NCBI RefSeq assembly: GCF_902364365.1
Contig: NZ_CABJDN010000008.1
Span: 50,532 to 114,531 of the forward strand
Reading direction: 5' to 3'
DNA from: Bacteroides intestinalis
Lineage (GTDB): Bacteria; Bacteroidota; Bacteroidia; Bacteroidales; Bacteroidaceae
DNA length: 64,000 nucleotides
Both the position numbers and the translations under genes were made by a program. This document shows positions 52,110 to 62,032 of this stretch, piece after piece. The notes beneath the pieces are model-generated. The model did no database searches, was not told the origin of the DNA, and was given only the letters and a program-made list of their open reading frames with translations. Each line of letters starts with the position of its first letter. The stretch's first letter is position 1.

Positions 52110-52122
52110 GCGGTGCGTACGG
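52110..52122 (-). other. Proximal attachment site within tRNA-Asp
   Basis: 13-bp GCGGTGCGTACGG repeat shared with 43674-43686, covering the discriminator base, the 3' acceptor strand and the start of the T-arm. Confidence 0.8.
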
Positions 52123-52184
52123 GACTCGAACCCGTGACCCCATGCGTGACAGGCATGTATTCTAACCAACTGAACTAACGCACC
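52111..52184 (-). tRNA. tRNA-Asp (anticodon GTC)
   Basis: Read on the minus strand: acceptor GGTGCGT pairs with ACGCACC, D-arm AGTTCAGTTGGTTAGA, anticodon loop with GTC (GCCTGTCACGC), T-loop GGTTCGAGTCC, discriminator G. CCA is not encoded. It is the integration target of the element. Confidence 0.96.
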
Positions 52185-52225
52185 ATAATTTCATTTTTAA
52201 TTGCTATCTCTCTCGATTGCGGTTG

Positions 52226-52233
52226 CAAAGGTA
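52226..52233 (-). promoter_or_regulatory. -7 box (TACCTTTG) for tRNA-Asp
   Basis: TACCTTTG on the minus strand, about 42 bp before the tRNA 5' end. Confidence 0.6.
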
Positions 52234-52295
52234 GACAATTCTTTGAAACCTGCAATAGCTTGGAAGAAATATTTTTCATCTTTTTTAAACTAAGC

Positions 52296-52324
52296 TTGAT
52301 TATAAGATATTTATATTACCTTTG
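52296..52324 (+). promoter_or_regulatory. Promoter for the aminotransferase
   Basis: TTG at 52296-52298 and -7 TACCTTTG at 52317-52324, spaced 18 bp; the start is about 50 nt before the ATG at 52380. Confidence 0.6.
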
Positions 52325-52379
52325 TCTGACGAAAAAAAATCGAATAACAAATCAAAATGAACCAAAAGCGAGAAAAACC

Positions 52380-53696
52380 ATGAGAAATACTCCTATTGAA
52401 CGTAAGTTGATAGACGAAACCATCGAAGCATTTCAAATTGCCGACTTTGGAAAGGCTACTATCCGCGAAGTAAAAGCAATTGCTGCCAAAGCAGAAGCTG
52501 AGTCAGGTATAGAATTCATAAAAATGGAAATGGGTGTACCGGGTCTGCCTCCTTCGGCAGTAGGTGTGAAAGCTGAAATCGAAGCACTACAGAAAGGAAT
52601 TGCCAGTCTCTACCCCGACATCAATGGATTACCTGCCCTGAAAGAAGAAGCTTCACGTTTTATCAAAGCTTTCATTAATGTAGATTTAAAGCCCGAAGGG
52701 TGTGTACCAGTTACCGGTTCTATGCAAGGAACTTTTGCCTCATTTCTTACTTGCAGTCAATGTGATGAAAAGAAAGATACGATATTGTTTATCGACCCGG
52801 GATTTCCTGTGCAAAAACAACAGTTGGTGGTCATGGGACAAAAGTTTGAAACCTTTGATGTATATGACTTCCGTGGTGACAAACTAAAAGAAAAGCTGGA
52901 AAGCTATCTTGAGAAAGGCAATATTTCTGCTATTGTTTACTCAAACCCTAACAATCCCAGTTGGATATGTTTAAAGGAAGAAGAACTGCGTATTATCGGA
53001 GAACTTGCCACGAAGTATGATGTAATTGTCCTGGAAGATCTGGCTTACTTTGCAATGGACTTCCGCCAGGATTTGAGCAAACCATTCCAACCGCCTTATC
53101 AACCGTCAGTGGCACATTATACAGACAATTATGTATTGCTTATTTCCGGCTCTAAAGCATTCAGTTATGCCGGACAACGCATCGGAGTAAGCTGCATCTC
53201 AAACAAATTGTACCATCGCTCCTACCCTGGACTCACCAAGCGATACGGAGGTGGCACATTTGGTACAGTATTCATTCATCGGGTACTTTATGCTCTTTCT
53301 TCAGGTACCAGCCACTCTGCACAATACGCACTTGCTGCCATGTTGAAAGCTGCTAACGAAAGGCAATACAACTTCCTTGATGAGGTAAAGATATATGGTG
53401 AACGTGCACACAAATTAAAAGAAATTTTCCTTCGTCATGGTTTCCATTTGGTATATGACAATGATTTGGGTAATCCTGTTGCCGATGGTTTCTACTTTAC
53501 CATTGGCTATCCGGGTATGACCAGTGGAGAACTTGCTAAAGAATTGATGTATTATGGTGTCAGTGCCATATCACTGATTACAACAGGTAGCCACCAGGAA
53601 GGTTTACGCGCTTGTACTTCTTTCATTCAGGATCATCAATACGCGCAATTAGAAGAACGGATGGCAATCTTTGCAGAAAACCATCCGGTGAAATAA
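52380..53696 (+). CDS. PLP-dependent aminotransferase (fold type I, class I/II)
   Basis: 438 residues from MRNTPIERKLIDETIE; the 40 residues possible upstream would overlap the promoter. PLP lysine K259 in ISGSKAFSYAGQRIG, substrate-binding NPNNPSW, and DLAYF are typical class I/II features. Substrate specificity (for example alanine, aromatic or branched-chain) cannot be read from motifs. It is monocistronic, with no biosynthetic neighbours. Confidence 0.88.
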   Translation: MRNTPIERKLIDETIEAFQIADFGKATIREVKAIAAKAEAESGIEFIKMEMGVPGLPPSAVGVKAEIEALQKGIASLYPDINGLPALKEEASRFIKAFINVDLKPEGCVPVTGSMQGTFASFLTCSQCDEKKDTILFIDPGFPVQKQQLVVMGQKFETFDVYDFRGDKLKEKLESYLEKGNISAIVYSNPNNPSWICLKEEELRIIGELATKYDVIVLEDLAYFAMDFRQDLSKPFQPPYQPSVAHYTDNYVLLISGSKAFSYAGQRIGVSCISNKLYHRSYPGLTKRYGGGTFGTVFIHRVLYALSSGTSHSAQYALAAMLKAANERQYNFLDEVKIYGERAHKLKEIFLRHGFHLVYDNDLGNPVADGFYFTIGYPGMTSGELAKELMYYGVSAISLITTGSHQEGLRACTSFIQDHQYAQLEERMAIFAENHPVK

Positions 53697-53715
53697 GTAA
53701 ATAGAAAGAATAAAT

Positions 53716-55296
53716 TTACCAGTTAGTGCCGGTATCCCACCACAAACGGGTACCGGCATTATCATCCCCACCCAAAGCATTGACTAATGCACGATACTGC
53801 TCCGGATTCTCCGTTTGTAAACCTCCGGGAAAATTTAACCGACGTATCATGATTTCCGTATCGACGCAACCGTCCTTACTGTGGTTGAAGCGTACAGGGA
53901 AAAGACGTGGGTATCCTGTTCTACGCTGTTCCGCCCAAGCTTCACATCCTTCCGGAAACATCGCTAACCACTTCTGAGTCATAATCTTTTCTAATTTTAT
54001 ATCCCGGCCAGCTGTTTCAATCCACTTTGGAGACACTGTACAACGTGCCTTTATATTATTTTCAGTATCATATGTATCCACAAAATCAGCAGCCAATTTA
54101 TCACTATTCAAATAATCTGCTGTTTGCGATATACCATGTTGACGCAAAGATGCAGTAACCCCTCTCTCGTAACAGGTACCGGCATTTTCACTTGTCCAGT
54201 CCCGTAAAGCAGCTTCTGCTCGTAAGAACCAAACCTCAGCTGCAGTCATAAGAATAGCATCTGTCTTTTGAGTGGCTTGCAATTTAGATAAACCAAGATA
54301 AGAAGTATGAGAGAAACAAGTCCCCTGCCGGATACCACGATATTGTCCCGTATATGCCTTATCCTGACAAGTAGCAAAATAAACAGCTTTCCGGGGATCT
54401 TCGTAACCGTTCATAATAGATTCCATAGGAGCACTCATATAAGTTTCATTCCACACCAGATTAAGTTCACCCAGCGGATTGGTATATCCACTCTGAGTTG
54501 AGACAGCTACCAGTTCATTTTCCGTTTCCAACACTCCATATTCATTATTAAATGCTTTGAGAAACTCTGAACGTGATTTTTCCTTATCCGCCAATGCAAT
54601 ACGCATGGCAAGTCTCATTCTCAATGAATTGGCAAACTTAATCCACGAAGTATATTTACCATCCATCAATATATCAAAACGGGAGAACTCAGCAGCTTCC
54701 GGATTCGACTCAACAAAATCGGCAAGAACTGTCACAGCCGTATCTAACTCACAAAAGAATTCTTTGTAAACAGCTTCCTGTGTATCGGGTGCATATCCTG
54801 CATCAGGATCGGCAAAATGTGTATACACAATAGGACCATAATAATCCGTAACCCGGTGCATCACTTCAACTTTCAGAATCTTTGTTATTCCGAAAAAGCC
54901 GGAATGATTGTCACGAGTTGCATTTTCCGATTGGTATATCTGCGGAAGAATATACGAATAAGTATGTCCCCACATAGCACTATTCCAACCATCCTGCAAA
55001 TTATAGTCCGAATTATGACTTCCTCCATTCAGCGGTTTACCATCATGCATATATCCACTGAACATATCGGCATTCAGATTCTGTGTCAATTGAAAAGGCC
55101 AGTTCTTACCTTTTCCATAATCATAATTAAAATAAATACCTTGCTGGATAATGCCTAGACGAATACCATGTTCATTGTAATCAATCTGCAAATCTTCATC
55201 CGTCACCCCGGATAAATCCGTATTAATGTCTTTAAAGTCACCTGTACACGAAGCTAATAATAGTAGCCCCCCGAATATCCAACTATATCTTTTCAT
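53716..55296 (-). CDS. SusD/RagB-like nutrient-binding lipoprotein (SusD-like_2 type)
   Basis: The start at MKRYSWIFGGLLLLASCTGDF (526 residues) gives lipobox ASC with Cys18. Features: KDINTDLSGVTDEDL, YFNYDYGKGKNWPFQLTQNLNADMFSGYM, FLRAEAALRDW, MTQKWLAMFPEGCEAWAEQRRTGYPRL, as in the SusD-like_2 group. It is the outer-membrane lid of a TonB-dependent importer, paired with the upstream SusC. No glycosidase, sensor or sigma factor is adjacent, so the ligand cannot be inferred; such orphan pairs often import peptides or other nutrients. Confidence 0.92.
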   Translation of the reverse strand: MKRYSWIFGGLLLLASCTGDFKDINTDLSGVTDEDLQIDYNEHGIRLGIIQQGIYFNYDYGKGKNWPFQLTQNLNADMFSGYMHDGKPLNGGSHNSDYNLQDGWNSAMWGHTYSYILPQIYQSENATRDNHSGFFGITKILKVEVMHRVTDYYGPIVYTHFADPDAGYAPDTQEAVYKEFFCELDTAVTVLADFVESNPEAAEFSRFDILMDGKYTSWIKFANSLRMRLAMRIALADKEKSRSEFLKAFNNEYGVLETENELVAVSTQSGYTNPLGELNLVWNETYMSAPMESIMNGYEDPRKAVYFATCQDKAYTGQYRGIRQGTCFSHTSYLGLSKLQATQKTDAILMTAAEVWFLRAEAALRDWTSENAGTCYERGVTASLRQHGISQTADYLNSDKLAADFVDTYDTENNIKARCTVSPKWIETAGRDIKLEKIMTQKWLAMFPEGCEAWAEQRRTGYPRLFPVRFNHSKDGCVDTEIMIRRLNFPGGLQTENPEQYRALVNALGGDDNAGTRLWWDTGTNW

Positions 55297-55316
55297 TCCA
55301 CTTTTCTCCTCATCCA

Positions 55317-58300
55317 TTAAAATTCACACTTCAATGAAAAGCCCCAACTACGTGTCGTAGGCATTCCATACACATCAATACCTTGATTGTCATTGCCGGT
55401 AGACAATACCAAATCAGGATCAAAAGGAGCCTTCTTATAAAAGAAGAACAAATTACGGGCTATAAATGACAGTTGTACTTTCTTCAAAACCTTAGATTTC
55501 TCCATCCAGGAGGCAGGTAACTGATATGATAACGAAAGCTCTCTCAACCGGATATTTGTAGCATCATACATATAATATTCCGTTGTTCCCGCACGTCCAC
55601 CAACTATCTTATAAAATCCCTTTACGTTATCTATCTGATGTCCTTCAAGCATTACATAGCCTTCATCACGAGCTTGCGCTGTAACTTCCGATACACCATA
55701 CAAGTCCATATCCGCCTGCGTTTGTGAAAGTACTTTCCCTCCACAACGGCAATCTACTAGGAAATAAAGCGAGATGTCTTTATAAGAAAGTGTATGATTC
55801 CATCCCATCTGGAACTTCGGATTAGAGTTACCTACCTTTACCGTATTCCCGTCACCTTCTATTTTAGGTAATCCGGCATTACTTCCTTCTGTCTCATATA
55901 CAATATTACCTGAAGCATCCCGAACAAAAGCCTTTCCATAAATATCACCGATAGAACCACCTTTCACCAACTTCATAGCATAACTGGAAGAAAAACTGGT
56001 AGGTCCGTAAACAAACTCTTTCAATTCTTCATGCAAAGCGACAATCTTATTCTTATTAGTTGCAAAATTAAGAGTGGTACTCCACATGAAATCTTTCGTC
56101 AACACTGGTGTTGCATCCAATGCAATTTCCCAGCCACGGTTCAGAATATTACCAGCATTCACATATCGATAAGCATACTTATCACCCGCCAATGTAGGTA
56201 ATTTAAAGAATTGGTTGCGAGTATTCGTTTTATAAAAAGTAAGATTAAAACCAATGCGACTATTCAAAAAACGCGCCTCAGCACCAGCCTCCCACGAATA
56301 ATTCATTTCCGGTTCCATCTCTTTAAAAGGAGCTGCATCATTTGCCAAATACTCACCACCGGCAGTTATATGAGACAGAGAATATGTCATGAATGGAGGA
56401 ATATCATTACCTACCATACTATAAGCTCCACGTACCTTAGCGTATGACACCCATTCCGGCAATGTAAACAAGCGACTCAAGATCAGCGATGTTCCGATAG
56501 AAGGATAAAGATATCCCCGTTTTTCATGTTTGGTATGTGAAAGAGTGGATGCCCAGTCATTACGGGCACTCAAATCAATATAAGCACTTTCTTTGTATCC
56601 CACCTGGGCAGTGGCAAACAAGGATTGTAGCTGACGGCGGGCATCTATCTTCTGATCAAGGGCAGCAGAACCATTCATTATTATATTTGCCAGATTGAAA
56701 ACATTGGCATAATATAATGAAGCAGTCTTAGAGTCATAACGAGTAGAATTGGTGGTTTTGTCATTGATACTCGTACCCAGCGCGCCGTTCACAGAGAAGT
56801 CACCCCATTGCTTCTTCATCATAAGCATCAGGTCACCATAAAACTGGATATCCTGATAATCCATTTCTATGTAACGTCCGTTCGTACCTGCTAAAGCCGG
56901 AGCTGTGGAAGCATAGAATTTTTGACGAAGCTTGTCATTGATACAATCAACATTACCACGAGCCTGTACTGTCAGCCAATCATTCACTTTGAAACTTGCC
57001 GATAAGGATACTATAGCATGCAAGCGTACTTCTTTACTTTGTATACGATTCACAATCCAATAAGGATTTTGTTCAAAGTCATCATAAGAGGTATGCCAGT
57101 TTTGTATATTCAAATTTCTACTCTCATCATATATTTCGAAATTATCCTTGTAATATGTCATATCTTCCCCACGAGGAAAGCGATAAAGACCGACTAACGG
57201 ATTCATATAAAATCCGCCCACCGTCGGTTTATTCTTAGTAACTTGCCGCATCAGGTTTACACTACCATCTAACTTCAGACGATCATTAAACAAAGTAGAA
57301 GTTTCTCTGAATGTAAGATTATGTTTCGACAAACGGTTTTTATCAATAATTCCTTTACCGGTAGTATTAGCATACGAGAAATAATTTTGTATTTTTTCGT
57401 TGCCATGACTTAAAGAGACCGAAGTGATAGACGTCATTCCTGTAGAAAAGAAATCTTTCAGATTATCATATTTTGGCAAATTTTGCCGTTCACCCCAACT
57501 ATCTATAACTTCACTGACTCCATAACGGTTTTGCATCTCAGGCAAAGAAACAGCTTTATCAAACATAAGACTGGTAGAGAATGAAATACTACGCTGTCCC
57601 TGTGATTTACCTTTCTTAGTTGTAATCAAAATCACACCATTACCTGCTTGGCTTCCATAGAGTGCAGCAGCGGGAGCGCCCTTCAGGATACTTATACTTT
57701 CAATATCTTCTGAATTTAAATTTGAGATACCATCACCACCATCGCGATTCCCTGCATTAGCCGTTCCTCCTATGGCACTGAAAGCCTGCTCAGAACTTGA
57801 GTTCAGCATGGGAACACCGTCAATTACATAAAGAGGTTGATTTTCACCAGCCACCGAACGGATTCCACGAATACTCACTTTCGCGGAAGCCCCCAAACCT
57901 GATGAGACCTGATTTATCTGCACACCAGCAGCTTTACCTGTCAATGATGTTATTAAATTAGGCATTTTAACCCTGGTCAGTTCTTCATTCTTTATTTGGC
58001 TCATGGCATAAGAAAGAGAATGTTCTTTCTTCTCAATGCCTAATGCAGTCACAACAATTTTATCCAGCTCTACAGCATTCTCTACCATTGTTATATTCAG
58101 AAAAGTCTTTCCGCCCACACTTATCTCCTGGGTTTTATATCCCATAAAAGAAAACCTCAACATAGCATCGTCTGCAACAGTCAATTCAAACTTTCCCTCC
58201 ATATTGGTAACCGTACCATTCGAAGTACCTATTTCTAAGACTGTAGACCCCGCCAAGGGCACACCATCCTCGTCTACAACGCATCCTGTGACAGTTTTTT

Positions 58301-58424
58301 GCGCCGAGACTACAATCAAACGACTCTCCAAATCGTTTACAACAAAAGCATAACAAGAACTACTGTATAAAAAAAAATAACTAAAAAATAAAAAACAGAT
58401 ATAACTATAGATAGTAAGTTTCAT
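55317..58424 (-). CDS. SusC/RagA-like TonB-dependent outer-membrane transporter
   Basis: 1035 residues from MKLTIYSYICFLFFSYFFLYS, a signal peptide; the Met at 58454 lies within the promoter. A carboxypeptidase-regulatory-like beta domain (GCVVDEDGVPLAGSTVLEIG) is followed by the plug (VTALGIEKKEHSLSYAM; SIRGIRSVAGENQPLYVIDGVPML, the SusC signature) and a barrel ending RSWGFSLKCEF. It passes a ligand caught by SusD, using TonB energy. 20 bp separate it from susD. Confidence 0.94.
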   Translation of the reverse strand: MKLTIYSYICFLFFSYFFLYSSSCYAFVVNDLESRLIVVSAQKTVTGCVVDEDGVPLAGSTVLEIGTSNGTVTNMEGKFELTVADDAMLRFSFMGYKTQEISVGGKTFLNITMVENAVELDKIVVTALGIEKKEHSLSYAMSQIKNEELTRVKMPNLITSLTGKAAGVQINQVSSGLGASAKVSIRGIRSVAGENQPLYVIDGVPMLNSSSEQAFSAIGGTANAGNRDGGDGISNLNSEDIESISILKGAPAAALYGSQAGNGVILITTKKGKSQGQRSISFSTSLMFDKAVSLPEMQNRYGVSEVIDSWGERQNLPKYDNLKDFFSTGMTSITSVSLSHGNEKIQNYFSYANTTGKGIIDKNRLSKHNLTFRETSTLFNDRLKLDGSVNLMRQVTKNKPTVGGFYMNPLVGLYRFPRGEDMTYYKDNFEIYDESRNLNIQNWHTSYDDFEQNPYWIVNRIQSKEVRLHAIVSLSASFKVNDWLTVQARGNVDCINDKLRQKFYASTAPALAGTNGRYIEMDYQDIQFYGDLMLMMKKQWGDFSVNGALGTSINDKTTNSTRYDSKTASLYYANVFNLANIIMNGSAALDQKIDARRQLQSLFATAQVGYKESAYIDLSARNDWASTLSHTKHEKRGYLYPSIGTSLILSRLFTLPEWVSYAKVRGAYSMVGNDIPPFMTYSLSHITAGGEYLANDAAPFKEMEPEMNYSWEAGAEARFLNSRIGFNLTFYKTNTRNQFFKLPTLAGDKYAYRYVNAGNILNRGWEIALDATPVLTKDFMWSTTLNFATNKNKIVALHEELKEFVYGPTSFSSSYAMKLVKGGSIGDIYGKAFVRDASGNIVYETEGSNAGLPKIEGDGNTVKVGNSNPKFQMGWNHTLSYKDISLYFLVDCRCGGKVLSQTQADMDLYGVSEVTAQARDEGYVMLEGHQIDNVKGFYKIVGGRAGTTEYYMYDATNIRLRELSLSYQLPASWMEKSKVLKKVQLSFIARNLFFFYKKAPFDPDLVLSTGNDNQGIDVYGMPTTRSWGFSLKCEF

Positions 58425-58451
58425 AATTTGCAATAAAGAAATAACAATCTG

Positions 58452-58459
58452 CAAATGTA
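58452..58459 (-). promoter_or_regulatory. -7 box (TACATTTG) for the SusC/SusD pair
   Basis: Minus strand TACATTTG, with a TTG about 20 bp upstream; the start is around 58445, which sets the susC start to 58424. Confidence 0.6.
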
Positions 58460-58569
58460 ACCAATTTCTTTTTCAATTAAAACCTGTTATATAACATATA
58501 AGCTATATCAATTCGTGAAAAAAGAGAAATAATATTTGTTTTTCGAGGATTTGTATGTATATTAGGGGC

Positions 58570-59163
58570 ATGGACACTAATGCAGACATATTTAAAATAG
58601 AAACCAACCATGTGATACCCTCACGTGGAAAAGTACTAATATCTGAGCCGTTCCTCTATGATGAGATGTTCGGACGTTCTGTTATTTTGCTGGTAGACCA
58701 CTCTACAGATGGTACAATGGGGTTAGTACTCAACAAACCACTTCCTTTACGCCTAAATGATGTATTGAAAGAATTTAAAGATATAAGCAGTATACCTATC
58801 TATAAAGGCGGTCCATTAAGTACTGACACTCTATTTTATCTTCACACCCTGAAAGATGTGGAAGATTCGCTCCAAATAGGAAAAGGGGTCTATCTGAATG
58901 GAGACTTTGATGCCATCCGCCGTTATATTTTACAAGGTAACGATATCGAAGGAAAGATACGTTTCTTCCTGGGCTATTCCGGTTGGGAACATGATCAATT
59001 ATGCCAAGAAATAGAAGAAAATACTTGGCTGATAGGTTCAACAGGCATCGCCTCCCTTATGGATGAAAAAGGGAGTGCAGAGTTATGGAAAAATGTATTG
59101 GGCCAGCTGGGAGGCAAGTATGAAATATGGTCACGCTTTCCACAAATTCCTACACTAAATTAA
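58570..59163 (+). CDS. YqgE/AlgH family protein
   Basis: 197 residues from [20 protein letters not shown]. The family motifs [54 protein letters not shown] and [21 protein letters not shown] are all present. AlgH was named in Pseudomonas alginate regulation, but the biochemical role is unsettled. Its 3' end overlaps the convergent GNAT gene by 4 bp. A Met five codons upstream is possible. Confidence 0.93.
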   Translation: MDTNADIFKIETNHVIPSRGKVLISEPFLYDEMFGRSVILLVDHSTDGTMGLVLNKPLPLRLNDVLKEFKDISSIPIYKGGPLSTDTLFYLHTLKDVEDSLQIGKGVYLNGDFDAIRRYILQGNDIEGKIRFFLGYSGWEHDQLCQEIEENTWLIGSTGIASLMDEKGSAELWKNVLGQLGGKYEIWSRFPQIPTLN

Positions 59164-59693
59164 TCATGCCGGATACGCTGTAATAATGCAACATCTTTGA
59201 AACATCCCTCGATACATAGCCAATCTTTTAACAATCCGCAAGAAACAAAGCCACATGAAGCGAACAAGCGCATACTTGCTTCATTATCTGTAGCGATGTG
59301 AACGAATAATTGTCGCATACGCAGAAAGTCAAAAGCATATTCGCAAAGCAATGTTAATGCATCCTTTGCATAGCCTGCTCCACGAAACTCTTTCCTGATC
59401 ACGATACCCACTTCTCCACGCGCGTGCATAGGAGAAAAGTCTGTTATATCAACCGTACCAATTGTTAGACCGTCTTCAAGACGCATAATCATCATACGCA
59501 GTTGCTTATCAGCAAACATATCACACTGTGAGTTTTCCATGTATTGCTTCATAACATAACGCGAATAGGGTACTGTAAAGTTACTGATATCCCACTGTTG
59601 AGGATCATTTTCCATCTCACAAATAAGTTCCAAGTCTTCCGGCTCCATAGCACGAAGACGAATACGGTCATTTATAAAATAGGTGTGTTTCAT
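59160..59693 (-). CDS. GNAT-family N-acetyltransferase (RimJ/RimL-like)
   Basis: 177 residues. Opens [27 protein letters not shown], with the acetyl-CoA loop [19 protein letters not shown] (R-G-A-G-Y-A) and [23 protein letters not shown], features of the RimJ/RimL group that acetylates proteins or small molecules. It abuts the glycosyltransferase gene upstream (1 bp), so it is in that operon. Confidence 0.9.
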   Translation of the reverse strand: MKHTYFINDRIRLRAMEPEDLELICEMENDPQQWDISNFTVPYSRYVMKQYMENSQCDMFADKQLRMMIMRLEDGLTIGTVDITDFSPMHARGEVGIVIRKEFRGAGYAKDALTLLCEYAFDFLRMRQLFVHIATDNEASMRLFASCGFVSCGLLKDWLCIEGCFKDVALLQRIRHD

Positions 59694-60902
59694 TCAGATG
59701 TAACATTTATCAGGAGTAACCAGTACACGGCTCTCCGGGTTATAAATACCAAGTTTCAATCCCATTTTGCGATGATGGGACAACAAGCGAATAATAGTTG
59801 AAAAAGAAAAGGCACGACAATCATACACTACATGCGTGAAACCTTTCAGTGAAATGAATGGACTTCCATGACCATCTACAGCAGACATTTCGTTGGCTAT
59901 GACAAAGTGATGCTTTCCACCCAATCCGTTACGCTTTAAAAGTACGCGCAAGCTATGAATGGTTGCTTCTTCGCCAAATATGAGAAAACGAGGAAAACGT
60001 TGTCCTTTCTGGAAAGAGATTTTCGTCTCTTTTACCGGAAAACTAAACAAACGCTGCACAAAAAGTACAAACAAGCGAACATACATCTGCAGATGAATAC
60101 CCACACGCACCAGCCAACGCCCTATAACACCATAACGTTCGCCATGTTTACAAAAGAAAATATCCATTGCCTTACAAAATACACGCACATGACGGTAAGT
60201 ATCCTTCGATGTGCTTTCTCCCTTATAATGCAATATTGGATAAGGCAAATAATAATTTTGATATCCTGCTTCTTCTATCCGGCAAGACAGGTCAATATCC
60301 TCACCATACATGAAGAAATCTTCATCCAGTAATCCGGTTTTATCTAATGCTGAACGACGAAGCAACATAAATGCACCCGCCAGCACTTCCACCCAATGAA
60401 CGCCATCCATATCCAAAGCAGTACAATAATAACCACCCAAACTTTTAGAGTGCGGAAACAATCGTCCCAAACCGGACAATTTACCGAAAGTTGCCGCCAA
60501 AGTAGGATATCCACGTTTAGATTCCCTCAAAAAGCGTCCGTCATGCGTTATCATTTTCACACCAGCAGCCCCGGCTTCAGGATGAGCATCCATAAAAAGT
60601 ATTGCCTCTTCCAATGTCTGTTCCGACAATACAGTGTCAGGATTCAGCAGTAGCACATACTCCCCTTTCGACTCACAAATTGCTTGGTTATTGGCACGGG
60701 CAAAGCCCAGATTTTCTTTATTATAGATATAGGTGATATTCGGAAAACGCTCAGTGATATATGCTTCAGAACCGTCCATAGAGGCATTATCCACTACCAG
60801 AATCTCGGCTGAAAGATTGTCAATAGCCCTGTATAAGGAACAAAGACACTGTTCCAGGTAATACTTAACATTATAATTGACTATGACAACGGAGAGTTTC
60901 AT
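59694..60902 (-). CDS. Family 2 glycosyltransferase
   Basis: 402 residues. GT2 core: LSVVIVNYNVKYYLEQCL, EILVVDNASMDGSEAYI, NLGFARANNQAI, GEYVLLLNPDTVLS (the D-x-D-like NPDT), then FFMYGEDIDLSCRIEEAGYQNYYLP. The C-terminal ~140 residues contain one likely membrane segment and a nucleotide-binding-like region (RFLIFGEEATIHSLRVLL). It probably transfers a sugar to a lipid- or protein-linked acceptor. Its start overlaps the upstream membrane-protein gene by 4 bp. Confidence 0.9.
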   Translation of the reverse strand: MKLSVVIVNYNVKYYLEQCLCSLYRAIDNLSAEILVVDNASMDGSEAYITERFPNITYIYNKENLGFARANNQAICESKGEYVLLLNPDTVLSEQTLEEAILFMDAHPEAGAAGVKMITHDGRFLRESKRGYPTLAATFGKLSGLGRLFPHSKSLGGYYCTALDMDGVHWVEVLAGAFMLLRRSALDKTGLLDEDFFMYGEDIDLSCRIEEAGYQNYYLPYPILHYKGESTSKDTYRHVRVFCKAMDIFFCKHGERYGVIGRWLVRVGIHLQMYVRLFVLFVQRLFSFPVKETKISFQKGQRFPRFLIFGEEATIHSLRVLLKRNGLGGKHHFVIANEMSAVDGHGSPFISLKGFTHVVYDCRAFSFSTIIRLLSHHRKMGLKLGIYNPESRVLVTPDKCYI

Positions 60903-61357
60903 GCTTCCTCCTCTTTATTAATATGCAATTCCTTACGCAAGCGTCCTTCACCGGGTAAACAAAACAAGGAAGCCGTTAGAGCTATAAAAGCACAAAGAAT
61001 TCCTTTATTACTCAACATGAGATAATAAACGGCAAAGCCCACCAACACCGGTAACATTAAAAGTACGATACGAATTTTGCTCCAGAAAGAATACAAATAC
61101 AAGGCTTCGGGCAAACTAACCTTGTCGATCTTGCGCGTAAGCACCCATGCAAATAATTTTAAGGATACAGGCACACAAATAGCCGCCAGCAAAATAACCA
61201 ATGTTTCAGCAAAATAAGTAGTACGTACATCAGCAGCATACATGCCTACCCATTCCCCACCTGTTTCACCTACTATAATTAACAGAATCGGCAGCAACCA
61301 AAAGCTTACAAATATAACTTTTAAACGAACTGCCACGTGTTTTATCTGATCTTCCAT
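60899..61357 (-). CDS. Small multi-pass membrane protein
   Basis: 152 residues with four hydrophobic segments (FVSFWLLPILLIIVGETGG; YFAETLVILLAAICVPVSLKLFAW; IRIVLLMLPVLVGFAVYYLML; ILCAFIALTASLFCLPG). I do not recognise a family. It overlaps the glycosyltransferase by 4 bp and follows recR by 26 bp on the same strand, so it lies in a recR-membrane-GT-GNAT operon. Confidence 0.75.
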   Translation of the reverse strand: MEDQIKHVAVRLKVIFVSFWLLPILLIIVGETGGEWVGMYAADVRTTYFAETLVILLAAICVPVSLKLFAWVLTRKIDKVSLPEALYLYSFWSKIRIVLLMLPVLVGFAVYYLMLSNKGILCAFIALTASLFCLPGEGRLRKELHINKEEEA

Positions 61358-61383
61358 GCACTAATAACTTAATAACTAATAAT

Positions 61384-62001
61384 TCAATTTGTTCCGGAAA
61401 AAGGAGTTCGATTCACAATACTACGTCCCAATGTCACCTCATCAGCATATTCCAGTTCGTCACCAACAGAAATACCACGAGCTATGACACTCAACTTCAC
61501 ACCCAGTTTCTCCAATTTACGGTAAATATAAAAATTGGTTGTATCACCCTCCATTGTAGTACTAAGTGCCAGGATAACTTCCTTTATTCCACCTGCAGAT
61601 ACACGCTGCACAAGACTATCTATTTGTAAATCGCCTGGCCCCACCCCATCCATGGGTGAAATGACGCCACCCAACACATGGTAAAGCCCACGGAATTGCT
61701 GCGTAGCTTCCACTGCCATGACATCACGGATATTTTCCACAACGCACACAATAGAATCATCCCGCTGTGGATTAGCACAGATACGGCAAGTCTCAGTATC
61801 CGATATATTGTGGCAGACTTTACAATATTTCACTTCGTGCTTCAGCGTAACAATAGCGTTACCAAAAGCCTCCACTACTGCCGTATCCTGTCGCAAAAGA
61901 TGCAACACCAGGCGCATAGCCGTCTTTCGTCCCACTCCGGGCAGCTTGGCAAATTCACTCACTGCCTTCTCCAATAATATCGAGGAAAATTGTCCATTCA
62001 T
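61384..62001 (-). CDS. recR: Recombination mediator RecR
   Basis: 205 residues. HhH region [29 protein letters not shown]4 zinc finger [16 protein letters not shown], then Toprim [16 protein letters not shown] and [18 protein letters not shown]. RecR with RecO/RecF loads RecA at gaps. Its -7 box is just upstream (62032-62025). Confidence 0.96.
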   Translation of the reverse strand: MNGQFSSILLEKAVSEFAKLPGVGRKTAMRLVLHLLRQDTAVVEAFGNAIVTLKHEVKYCKVCHNISDTETCRICANPQRDDSIVCVVENIRDVMAVEATQQFRGLYHVLGGVISPMDGVGPGDLQIDSLVQRVSAGGIKEVILALSTTMEGDTTNFYIYRKLEKLGVKLSVIARGISVGDELEYADEVTLGRSIVNRTPFSGTN

Positions 62002-62024
62002 ACTTAAAAATCAACTATTGTTTG

Positions 62025-62032
62025 CAAAGATA
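62025..62032 (-). promoter_or_regulatory. -7 box (TATCTTTG) for the recR operon
   Basis: TATCTTTG on the minus strand, 24 bp before the recR ATG. A 34-bp hairpin lies immediately upstream. Confidence 0.6.

Larger units (their letters stand above)
43674..52122. mobile_element. Integrated element (~8.4 kb) in the 3' end of tRNA-Asp
   Basis: The 13-bp sequence GCGGTGCGTACGG occurs at 43674-43686 and again at 52110-52122, where it is the 3' end of tRNA-Asp(GTC). Between the copies lie a tyrosine recombinase beside the tRNA, Xis-like HTH genes, RteC- and LuxR-type regulators, a mobilisation protein and an AT-rich cargo pair. Near-identical arm-type sites occur inside both ends (43748 and 51989). 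No relaxase, coupling protein or tra genes are present, so it is a mobilisable island or a deleted conjugative element, not self-transmissible. Confidence 0.85.
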
